Below, piece by piece: positions 38,501 through 50,556 of a stretch of DNA of 64,000 nt. How positions within the stretch are numbered: position 1 is the stretch's first letter; every line of letters starts with the position of its first letter. The notes beneath the pieces were generated by a model, which had not been told where the DNA came from, did no database searches, and worked only from the letters and a program-made list of their open reading frames with translations. The position numbers were made by a program, and so were the translations under genes. Source of the DNA: Patagioenas fasciata (lineage: Eukaryota; Chordata; Aves; Columbiformes; Columbidae); contig NC_092525.1 in NCBI RefSeq assembly GCF_037038585.1, forward strand, positions 17,960,867 through 18,024,866, in the 5' to 3' direction.

Positions 38501-41500
38501 GAAGGGGCGCGAATCCCTTGTGAGGAGAGAAGGACAACGGGTGGGAGTGGAGAAAAGTGGCGAGGAGCGCGGTCGTGCACGGAACGGCCTCGGGCTGTGA
38601 ACCCCTTTGGGGTGTGTGGGGATGAGCGGGGATCAGAGTGGGAGTTTCATCCCCGCAGTAACGTAGAGTCAGATTTCAGGGAAGGATTTGAGCACTCCTG
38701 ACGAGAGTTTGAGGCTCTCGTGAGGGAAATCGCCCCAGGAGCCATCGTGACACAGAGGTGCCTCAAGGCCTGGACACTGTCCCTGTCACCGAGGCACGAA
38801 GTGGCTCTTTTTTCCCAAAAGGAACCATTTTCCTCAGAAGTCCCACTGTTGACACCTGCCTTAGGTCCCCTCAGAGAGACCAAAATGCAGAGCCACAACA
38901 AAACAGAGTGGATCTCGAGCGAACCCAAATGCGCCATCAGAGGTCAGCGGGCACGGTGGCCCAAGATGATCTCGTTCTAAGTTTAATCTTCATCAGAAAC
39001 ATACCAAACAAATTACCAAGCATCCAAATAGGTGAACCACTTGCAGTAGGAGTCACCCTCTGGTGGCAAAGCGCCGTGGCATGGTGGACGGGCAGGTCCA
39101 GGGACACGACTGTCATGCCAAGAAAAGGAGCTCAGCGTCCTGGTACAAGGAAAATATTGCTGGGAGTCACTATATAAAATAAATTTTCTCTTTTCCGAAG
39201 CCTCTGTCTGTAAAAATGTTTTGCTCCGTTAGCCAGTGCTTAATTTAAAAAAATAAAATAGGTTGTCCTCTTGGAAAATTAATTTCTCCTTAGCATAGTT
39301 ACTTGCAATGTCACAGTAAATTTAGCTCTTACCGTTGTCATCATTGCTATAACTGAATGAAGAATAATTTAAATATTTGTATCCATTTTTAGATATGAGG
39401 CCGACCACAAAGAACAGGCAAAAGAGAATCCAAACCTGAAAACCAGTTTTCTTAAAAAGGAAATTGAAAATACATTTTCAGTTAAATTGGGTATATATGA
39501 ATAAGTTCTTATCAAGAAAATCTAATTCCATTTTAGACAGGATTACCAGTTACAGAAAAAAACCCACCAAACAACAGTGTTTATAAGTTGCATTAGTCCA
39601 GCCCAGTGCTAGCAAGTTAAGACTACAAGGAATCTTGGACCTTCATTACTTCTAAAATTAATTTTAAAACTACTGAACAAACAATAATCAAAGTTTTGTG
39701 GGTATTTTTGTGTATTATTAATACAATTATCAGGGCTGACAAGCTTCTGTTCAAGGGCTTCATTTTCTCGATTTTTTTTTTTGAAGGGGTAATGTGTCTC
39801 CTCCTTCAATATTTGTATTAGGTTTAATGAATTTTTGGAAATCAGGGGCATGAAGGGCATTTGTAAATAGTTCATGTATTTGCCATGGGAGAATTTGAGA
39901 ACTGCCCAATTCAGCCTGTCCTGAACATTTATTTGGCCTTCATACTTCAACCAAGAAACAGGAAAAACTATTATAACAAATGATTAGAGTGAGATCTGAT
40001 CTAAGGAAAGTTTAATATTCTTTAAAAAATACATATATTTTCATAGTTCCCATTCTTTGAGAAATGTAACTTAAGAACATGCCTGCTATTTTTTCAAATT
40101 TCAGATGAAGATTTGCATTTTAAAACTATGAAATATCTTTTCCAGCACAAGCTGTGAGCTACAGGCTTTTTATGCCTAAGGATTTACAAATCATTGATCA
40201 TGCTGCCTATAGAATTATCCTTGGAAAAGATAAATTGATGAATGCAAAGTCTCCTAGTGAATGTTAACAACTGATTTTCAGGTCAAGCTACAAAACTTAA
40301 GTAGGGATACGAGGTCTCCTGAAAACCTATCTGAAACATATAATAGTGTGAATTATTCTGGGACCAAGAAAAAGATTGCTCTGCTAGGAATACTGAAACA
40401 CATAACTGTCTCCTCAGAAATAATTACCAGATTAAGCTATGACAGCAGAAATTAGGGATCTGCTCAAAACATCCTTTTAGTTTAGCGAAGCCAAGGAAGT
40501 AGTGAAAGCAGAGTAATTACAGCGTTAATTTTTCCAGTCTGAAGGTGGACACTCTGGTTCACCTCTATGTTACTGATAATTAACGCTACCTATAGCAGTT
40601 ACCTTCTCAAAAACTTACCTGCCTGGCTTTTGTTTGGTTGTTTTTTTCAATAGGCTGCAGATGTCTCTGAATGAAAGTCATTAAAAATTAAAGTGCATTG
40701 CTAAAAAAATAGTTTAGAAAGGAATAGTTAGATATTAATTGCAAAAATAAAACTACCATTGTAGTAGTTGCAAGTAGTTCCAAAGAGATAGAAGTATTTT
40801 TCTTGCTTAGAGATACATATTAAAAGGTTGTTGGTAAAAGTATTCATCTTTTTTCTCACCCCAGTGTTCACATTTCATTCTGTGCACAGGTAGTTGACAT
40901 CACACAGGTAGGTCAAGGAATTGCCTGCACTAAAAGGCAATGACAAAGAGAGCAGGAAAGATCAAAAACTTTGCTGTTGTCCGCGGAGATGGTCCGTGAA
41001 AATGAACAAGGCCACACGTCACCTCGTCTGACAACCAAAATCAATCAAGCCAGCATCAGCAGCAACAACCAGTCTGACCTGAGGAGATGCTCCCTCTGGA
41101 ACTGAACCGCCATCCTGTTTTGAGCACACCCTCAGGCAGGTACGTGGTGGATTAAAACATAATTTTAAATAAAAGTACAATCAAAATTAGGTACCAATAA
41201 AGAAAAACGCATCCGTTGGAGTCCCCACAGAGTCTCGGTGGGCACATTAATCCAGCATGGAGGTCATGCGAGCGAACAATCCATCCTCCTTCGAACCCCC
41301 CCAAACCGATCAGTGCGAATTTGATCTTGTTGATTACACACCATCTTCTATATGCATTGTACGTGTATGTTTGTATGAGTGTATCATTACTCACCTCATG
41401 TTGCTTTCAAAAAAAGCATTACACATTTATGCTTTGCACTCGAAACAGTCTTCAGCTTTCTCACGCACTTGCATTATGTTTCAAAATTGCTAAAAAATCA

Positions 41501-44500
41501 AAAAGCAGTATTTAAAAAATGGCAGAAAAGTATAGCAATTTGCAAGCATAACTTTGCACTGCTGGCTTGATGCTATTATACAGATAAGCCAATTTGCAGT
41601 GATTTAGTTCACTAAATTCCTTGTTAATTAAAAGTAATGTACCCATCTCCAGCAGTTGCTTTTGTAGCTCTTCTAAGCTGAAGATTAATTTACCCACGCT
41701 GCTGCAGCTCTGAATTAATGCAAGCCGTACATATATTTTTTCATTTTTATGGGATGAGAGTGTTAAAACAGAATTGTGTCACAAACATTCTTCCTGAATT
41801 GAAGATGCCCTCAGGCATAACTGTCCACGTTCAAAAGTACAAACAAATTCAGATCTGTGCAGCTAAAAATAAAAGCCAAGATTTAGAACATCTGATGGAT
41901 CTCCAAGATCCATCTGACGTTCCCAGGTATATGAGATACAAGGAATGTATCTGTGAGCTCTTTAGATAAGTGATTTCTTATATGAAAGAGAAATCTAAAC
42001 GATTTTCTAGAATCTGAAACCCTTTGCCGGGTGTGTTTCCTGCAATGAGGGTGTGGAATCCATCAGTTGCTGCAAATTCGAAGCTTCCATAAGAATCCCT
42101 GATTGCTTCATGTAAACAAAGTGTACACAATCCCGTTCTCTTTAGTCCATATTATGGCCACTGTTTCAAGCTCTAGCTACTCCTGGTGTTTCATCAGGGA
42201 ACTGAAATGTTGAAGCCAAAAGATGTAGATTGAGTTGTGAACACCAGTAATTAATTCAGTGATGATTGATTAGATGCTCATTTATCTCACAAATGCATAA
42301 TGCCTCCAGAATATAGCAGAGGTGCCAAAAGAAGGTCCTTTCACCATTTTTCTAACGAATTTAAATATGTTTGGCATTCTCAGTGTAATGTTTGGTAGTG
42401 TAGTAACACTGGGGATCATTAAGAAATGAACGAATTTCATATAAAATTACCAAGCTAGACCAGCTGAGTGAGCAACTGATACCTGCAGTGTTGTGATGAA
42501 GCAAAAACCTTGTAACCCCTCTGAGGCTTCACTTGTTCTGTTACAATTCACTAAATTAACCATTCGAATAACTCAGCATGTCCAGACTGCAATTTTGTTG
42601 AAACAGGTACTGTGACATGGCAAAGTCTTCCCAGCTAACTCCTACTCTTGTTTTAATACCAGAGATATTTTGATGAACGATTCAGTCTCCAGGAACTTAG
42701 GAATTGCAGTAATACAGGCTCAGGCTTCAGGTCCATCAAATCACATCCCAGCAGTTCCCATCTTGTGGGAGAGATGCCAGATGGGCAACAGATTGCGGCA
42801 GAGTCCACAACAGCCACACGCTTTACTCAGAGTTGCGTTGCAAATAAGTAATTATTTTCACTTTGCTCACCCTCCTTTGTGTGAGCCTTATATGTGCTCT
42901 AGCGGTGCAGTCACTAGAACAGGGCAGGTACTGCAGCGTTTGACCAAAATTGGATGTTTCTTTACTCCCAAAACATTCTTCCATACACAAAACCACTTCC
43001 AAGTGACGCAGCTGAACATTTTCCTCTTAAGTGGAACCCGATAGCTCTTAAACTTGGTGTAACATTTCTCCAAAGTGTGCTGGGAATGATGGATTATCTC
43101 AGTAACAGACTCGTTAGCAACTTCTCTTCAGTTTCTGTTCGTAACACAGAGGTCTGCAAATAAACAGTAAAAAGAGGTAAGAGCTATAACTTACAAAATG
43201 AGTAACTACTCTGAGGAAATCATTACAGTGAAGCGTAATGTAATGGTCTATTTTGGGAATAGTGGTCTTTGCAGTAGAATTTATAACCTTTGTTGCCTAA
43301 GGAGTATCATTAGCAAATCCGTGGGAAGGTTATATTTAAAGACAGAAAAAAAAAAGAGTGAATCTCAAATAAAACCACCAGAAAACAAATCTAGCTGCTT
43401 GAACAATAAATGAGAACAGTAGAAAATAAGATCAAACAAATATTATGAGTACAGTCCTCTCTAATAAATGGCCCCAAAGGCCAATATATTCACAAGGGAA
43501 CCTCAGCAATAATTACTCCTCAAACAATATCTTCCCTGCTTTAAATGGTCATTCTTCCCTGCATGGGCTTTATTTTTCCTCATGCAGAGTCAACTTCAAA
43601 TTTAGCAGAGACTATATTTTGGCAATTTTAATAATTAAAAAAAATTAAAAGGTTCTTTGAGTTTCTAGCAAAAGCAGGTACAACCCCAGATTCCTAATTG
43701 ACTAACGCATTAATGGGCTGCAAATTGTAGTTTTGAATAATTCTCTCTCAGAGTCTTGATACGGGCCTATTTTCTAGGAAATGGAAACTGATATTGATAG
43801 TTCACAGGAACTGTGAAACCATTTCACATCAAAAACTAGTGAAATTATCACACTGAATTAAAAGAATCGCTAGGGTAGATCGGTACGTCTCCGTTACTAT
43901 CTCATTTACAGTCCCTGCCGATCTGGCTAACTATAAACTTGAAGAGAATTTTTGACACACTTAACTGAATAGCGAGTGGATAGTGGGAGCAAACAGGCAT
44001 CTTGACAGCGATTTGTTTTGCTGTGATAAACCAGGCAGTGATTTATCCCTGCCAGCAGATGTTGGAATTGTAAACACCCCCACAATATTTTGTCCTTAAA
44101 AACACTGTAACTTGTTAAATATGGAAAACTGGCATGAAGAATATAATGCAAACGAAACGTTCCCAGTACATTCTTAAAAAATTTATGAGACTTTAAAATG
44201 TTCTGCCATTCAGTTATAAAAAGGTTTCCATAGAAACCGTCATGCAACATGACTTTTTTGCTATAAACACACTTACCGAAGTGTCCAACTTGTACATGTT
44301 CATTCTGTTTTCATGGGGAGCAAAAAAAAAATCCATCCTGTTCCTGTTTTCCAGCTTTATTGGCTGAAGTTAGAGCAGTAACACATTTTGACTTGTTTAT
44401 AGAGATTTCTTTGGTTAAGCTGCAATGGAAATCAACACACTTAAAGAGGTTATTATTTTGCAGGAATTAGATCATGCAAGTTTAATTACTCAACCTTTAA

Positions 44501-47500
44501 TCTCTCCGAATTACACGTGATTTGCATACACAATGCCAAGAGAATCGATATTGGGAGCAGATTAATTGAAGTGTCAGAAAGTTGGAAAACTGAAAAGAAA
44601 TATACTAAAACTATTTGACCAAGTTCCCAGTTTCCTGCAGTTCTCAGCGCCAACCCATTTTGGAGCGTCTGTCTGATTTCATTACCTCTCGGTGCAGTGG
44701 AAGAGTTCTAAAATGAGACAAATCCATCAGTGTTGACTAAACTGGAAATATTTGGTAATCCAACCCCAGGCTGGCCCATTGTTCAACTGGAGTGACAGTG
44801 CCCGGCTTTAAAGAGGAGACACTGCCAGTTTTCGGAGAACTTTGACGTGGCACAGCACCACCTCTTGCTGCACATTTTTTCATGCAGATGTCGCTTGTAA
44901 AAAGCACTGACTCAACAGTCTCGGGGCCACATTTGTCCCCTTTATCCCTCACCTTTCCCTGCCAGGTGAGGGTGGGGTTGGACGGCTCCTGCTCTGGTTT
45001 TTGGCCAACAGTTTCCCTTCCTTGCTGTCACTGCTTTTGTTCCATTTGTGGCAATCACAGCAGAGCACACCCATTCAGGCAGCGCTCCAGGCAGCTGGTA
45101 TTTTTGCCAGTGTCAGCTATAAAAATGTAGAATAAAACAGAACAAAATGTAATTGTCACTGCTGGGTCCCAGCTTCTGAGAGCCGTACCATCTACTGCTG
45201 CCACTAATGAAACCAGCCCAGGGGTAAAAATATCCAAATAGCAATTTTTTTCCAGAGAACTTAGATGAGGCCACTGTGCTTCATCTGGAAGCTGAAGCTT
45301 CCAGATCTAATACATGTTTCTCTGCCATCAAATTCCTGCTGCTCTTCTGCTCAGGCTATTGCTGTTGCTGACACTTTCTGATGGGCGTAGAACTGTGCTG
45401 CGTGACAAGAAAAGCCTTGGTTAAACTGAGTAGATCTCATTATTTGAAGGAAACTTTTTAACTTCAGACATTTATTTTCCCTTAATATATCATTAGAACA
45501 ACTGTTTACTGAAAATCTCACTGGGAGTTTGCAGAAGAGAGGTAGAAGCAATCAATGCTTTGTCTGGAACGCAGCAGGGAACCAGCAAACTCACATTCTA
45601 GTGCAGGCTGCTGTGCAAAGTCACTAAGTCACTTCAGACCCTCTTGTTCAGACAAAGTGTTAGATACGCTCTGAATTTCTGCCAATTCAGGCTCCTTTGA
45701 GATCTGTGTACCCCAGCCTCAGGAAGCACAAAAACCGAAGCAGGCGATAGAGATGGTGTAAACGCGGGGAAGCATCGGGCTTTCCTGCAGAGATGGAACC
45801 GGCGGCGTTTCTGCGCATGCCCTGGCAAACGCACCAGCTATGTCTGGCACTTCGCTAACGAGGCTGGGGCTTGAGGACTTCACTCCTGGACTCGGGTGTC
45901 GAAATTCCACTGTAGCCTTGGCTGCAGAAACACAAGCCCTTCTGGGCCAAGGTCCTTCCCTGACTCAGTTCAGAGCACGCAAAGTAGAGAAAATAATTAC
46001 CTCTCATCACACAGAAGTGCTGCAAATAAGTAATATGAAATTCATCATGGCACTTAGATTACTTTTTCATAGTTAGGATTCAGGGCAAAGGGGGGATTGT
46101 ACAGCAAAACAACCCAACAGTTACCAAGTTAACTGCGATAGGAATTAATATTCCAATCACTGGAAGCCTAGTCCAGGCTCCTTTGAAAACCCCAGCCATA
46201 GCGGAGATTCTCTTTTAAAAACAACTGAAATGGGTAGCTAAGCGCTATGAACACTGCAAATTGATCTTTGCATTTGCGTACAGCCTTTTGGATTACCTGC
46301 ACTCTCTTAACTTGAGCCAGGACTTCTGCATCCTATTTTCCTCCCCCTTTTCCATATTTGCTGCCAGCTTCCTACCATAATTTGTACTCTGACAGATCTA
46401 CTTTCCATCCTCATCACCATTTCTGGGTCACTTTTCAGAATAAAGCCTTTGAAAGTCAGGGACCTCATTTTGACCAGTTATAGTCACAATTACTGCTGCA
46501 CATGTGAACATCTCATGAATTCTTATCTGTCTTCTCACTGCCAAGAGCGAGGGTAAAGATAACATTTCATGGCTTAAGTGGCCTTATAAAAACATTCGTG
46601 AGCAAACGGTGACATACTCTTTCCAAATCACATTTTTTACCAAGGCAATAACGTAAACAAATAAAAAAAATCATCCTAATTAATTTTCAAGCAATATATT
46701 CTGACCACGTAAGCAGCTTCTCTGGGCCGGCCAGTTAGGTTGCTTGGATGGAGAACCTGCTTGCAACCTGTAGGAAAAAATATTTTACAGCGCTCAAATA
46801 CTGAAAGCATTAAGTCAATTTAATGGTAGGAACGCAAACCAAAGCTTTTTCATTTCAAAATAACTTGTTCTGGAAGAAGGAAACCTACAGGCTAACTAAG
46901 TTTCAAAAACCAAATAAGTGGAAAACGGCTGTAAAGTTTTTCAGTGACAGGTACAGAAGATCCAGGTATGAGCCCCAGTCGGGCAGTTAACTGCTCATTT
47001 TATGGTCTTGCTCCTCAGTTAACACAGTCTAATAATGGGGAGGGAAGGGCCATGGCAGCAACACCTGCAATAAAAATTGAAGAGCTATCACACAGCTTCT
47101 TGAACCTACAATTACATCCATGGTCCCTCCTGCATTTATCAGGTTTTGCTTTAAATGAACAATCTCTTTCCCAGCATTACACTGATTCCTGCTGGGACAA
47201 GGTTAAGCTGTCAACGTTTGAAACTGTGATTTGACACACCTCTTGATTTGAATTTTCCCCTTAATTATTCCTTAATAAGCAAGAGCTCTGGCCCTTCTCA
47301 TTACTTCCAGTGTAAGCAAGGATGTGCAGACGCCACGAGTCAGGAGCAGTTGGTATGTTCTGGAACAAACGTGATGAAGCAGCAGTGAGGTGCAGCTTTA
47401 CTGCTGCTTTTACAGGTAAAAATTGTAAAGCGAAAAGCGAGGGGGTTCATTGCCATGACTTCTTGTTAGCGGATCAAAGTATTTCTGGCAGGGCTGCAAC

Positions 47501-48886
47501 AGAGAACACTGCAAGCGCTTTCTGCCTGGCACATCATTTTAAGAACAACAAACCAGTATTGTAGTCAAGAAAGTAATTAATATTATTGCATTTCACAATG
47601 TGCGTGCTTATTCATATTACTTTGATACATTTTGAACAAAAATGATTTCTTCCACTACAAAAAAGTAGTAGAGGATATAACAGTGTAGGTTAATAACTGT
47701 ATATATATAACCTGTGTTTAACACTGCAGTTTAGTTACAGCTGGACTAAATGATGTGTTTCTCATTACATATGTGCTCCATAGCCTAACCTGCTTTAAAT
47801 GAACATCAGCACCAGAGCAGGCAGGCAAGGGCCTAAGCCAAAAGGTGTGCTTTTCTTTATTTCTGTTTATATTATTTTATATGCAAGGAAACTATTCTGA
47901 TGCTGCTTGACATAAAAAACTACAACTGAGGAGCAAATCCTCAAGTTCAAGAACTTCTGCTGCACAACAAGATTCCTTCATACATATGCAGATGAGCAAA
48001 ATACAACTTAAATTCCACCTTACAAGTCAGTAACTTCCAGAGACACTTTTGTCATGTGGTACCACCTTTTGGCTGAATTCCACATTCTCTGTTACATGCA
48101 GAGATTTGAACAAATAAAGTCCGAAACTCAAACTTCAAATCTGCTTCATCTCTGAATCTTAGAACAGCTTTATGAGTTCTGTAGGACTAGGAAACCCACA
48201 AAGCATCTTGTTTGGTGTTTTGCACAAACTGTTATTAAACGCACATACAACTGAACAGTTTCTGCCCTGAAAGCTGTTTTCCCTTCATGCTTAATTCTGC
48301 TGGTTGGCTGGGAATGTTGTTCTTTGCTCTAGCAGTAAGCTTAAGATTTACCTTTTCTTCTAAAGGCAAACGTGACAAAACAGTTTGTCCATCACCCAAC
48401 AACCAGCATTGTTTTGGATTCAAAATCAGAAATTCTAGCCAGTTGGGTCTACAGATGGACACAGATTGCTGTAGGGTGTCAGGTTCAGCCCTTTGAGAAC
48501 ATAAAGCAGAACCATTATTAGATTCCCACAGGTGTCTGGTCAGCAAAAAATCCCAACCCAATCCTGCACAAACACAGCAAAATGGCAAATGCACTGCAAC
48601 TGAGCTTTCAGTAACACAGAAGAAGGAAAACCCAACTGATTTGCTTTGGTGAATCTCTGATCACTGCCAGAAATGGTCATTTCCCAAACAGGCCTAAAAA
48701 GAAAAGTTTTAGATCAATACTGGCATTTCTACATAAAGTTTAGATATTTCAAGGGTTTTTTAATAAAAACAAGGCACCTGCCCAAATGTTTCACTCCTGT
48801 TACAGCACACATTCCAACCTAAAGGAAACTGAAACGGAATAATTTCAATCTAGCCAGTTATCCACAGAACTATATGTTATATACAG

Positions 48887-48892
48887 TTTATT
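48887..48892 (-). terminator. CACHD1: CACHD1 distal polyadenylation signal (candidate)
   Basis: Minus-strand AATAAA about 1.43 kb past the CACHD1 stop. It is one of several candidates and use is not shown by sequence alone. Confidence 0.3.
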
Positions 48893-49395
48893 TCACTAGA
48901 GATTTTAATTTTATACATAGTATAAAGGGGTATCCTGATATCACACATATAGTTACTTTACCGTACTGTTTAAGAACCAATTTTTTACATAATTCAGTAT
49001 TAAGTACCATATTAATTAAAACAAGTGATTTTTTTAAAAAAACCCTACATATAAATGGATGTTTGTCATATGCACAGTGCAAGAATGTTTTTATATCATT
49101 GTAATCACAAAATGTGAATCTAAAATACAACACTGTGATTTAAAACTAATTTATAATTATGATGCCCTGTGTCATAGGCAGATTGATTAATCCTTGTTTG
49201 AATTACCAAGCAATGTTAAATTCCAAACAGCAGCAGCTTAAAATCAAGATTTCCGAAAGATACCTTCCACAGTAACCCAAGTTTTACAAAACACTGGTTT
49301 ATCCCTACTCCTCATCCTGACGGTGTCCTAAACAAACCAGAAGAATGGCACAGACTTCATTTGGAATTATCTGGTAACTAATGCTAAATAAATTA

Positions 49396-49401
49396 TTTAT
49401 T
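49396..49401 (-). terminator. CACHD1: CACHD1 middle polyadenylation signal (candidate)
   Basis: Minus-strand AATAAA about 0.92 kb past the CACHD1 stop. Confidence 0.3.
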
Positions 49402-50097
49402 ACTTCCACACAGGAAACCTTTAAGGATGATAGAAGATGGAGAGGTTTTTGGGCAGAATTCTTAGAATTTTAGTAACGGAGTACAGGATTTCTCCTCTGC
49501 CAATCAGAAGAAAATACTGAAATATAAAATCAGGCTGTAATATTTACAGAAAACAATTGTGAAAAAGAAAGCATTCATCATGTAAACACGTCAGAAACTA
49601 CTTCTTCATTTTCCCTTTTGCAGAGCAGGGCAGTGGGTGAATATCAGCTCATCAGAAACAGATGTCTCCCTCGGAAGAACCACTTCACCATCACAGGATA
49701 TATGTGGTAGTTGTGGAGAATTGCTAACATGTTTTCTCCTCTCCCCTCCCTCCCCCCAAAGTTTCAAGTTCAATAAATAGTAGAAAAATAATCCTTTACT
49801 TAAAAATCTTGAGATGCATTGTCCCAGGTTCCATACAGCAAGTGCGGCGCAGTGAACTTTCTACGCGCCAAACAAACCGCAGAGAAACCAACAGCCTTTC
49901 ACCCCCCACCTCCTTCTGGCACTTTTTCCATCTTCAGCTGTACGATTTCTGCTCTTCCAGTTAAGGAAACCAAATCATCTCTGGCTCTTTTAAGCTCGCT
50001 CTCTCCTCCTGGCTCAGCATAACAGGGCTGCCAAAGCTTCAGCTGCTGTATAAACTCGCGTCCCTGTTTTTGGAGGTCTAACATGCCTCCTGCTCCA

Positions 50098-50103
50098 TTT
50101 TAT
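50098..50103 (-). terminator. CACHD1: CACHD1 proximal polyadenylation signal (candidate)
   Basis: Minus-strand AATAAA only about 220 bases past the stop codon; the first signal met by the transcript. Confidence 0.35.
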
Positions 50104-50317
50104 TAAATGTTATGGCAGGTCCATTCATCAAGCGCATTCCCCTTCCATTCTGGAGCCAACCTTACATTTATAAAAATGTAAAGCTCTTCTGCCTCACAGT
50201 TTACTCAGGAAGTTCGTTAAACGGTTCCTGGGGAAAGGCACAGAACCAAAGCTGCCGGTTGCTGCATGGATCATGGTTCGCAAGTTCTGTTTGTTTCTTT
50301 GTTTTTGTGGGTGTTCA

Positions 50318-50556
50318 TTAGCATTCTGCGTCCACAGTGTGTACGGTGACCGCAGCCTGTAAGTGGTGGCTGTGGTGGAGGGTCGGGTGGTGCAAGCGGT
50401 AGTGGTGGAACTTGTGACTCAGCAGGGCGGCTGTCTGGGGCGGCGTGTCCAGCTCCAGGTCCTCGTCGTGGTTTCCAACGTCGACGCCGGCCGACAACGG
50501 GTCGTTATTGCATGGAGGGTTTTCGCTGTCTTCCTGAGGACTCATAGTGCTGTAGC
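50318..50556 (-). CDS. CACHD1: CACHD1 terminal coding exon
   Basis: 239 bp ending at TAA 50318-50320. It encodes [18 protein letters not shown], an acidic stretch (NHDEDLELD), then a histidine-rich segment with nine His in 18 residues, and the end VHTVDAEC. It closely matches the human tail. The acceptor TTTTCCAG places G from the previous exon in the codon for Gly. Confidence 0.96.

Larger units (their letters stand above)
38500..50050. other. Gene-poor intergenic interval RAVER2-CACHD1
   Basis: About 11.5 kb, mostly AT-rich and single-copy in appearance. I found no spliceable exon with recognisable protein, RNA gene or clear transposon. The short ORFs look random. The high end probably includes the CACHD1 3' UTR, depending on which poly(A) signal is used. 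Confidence 0.6.
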
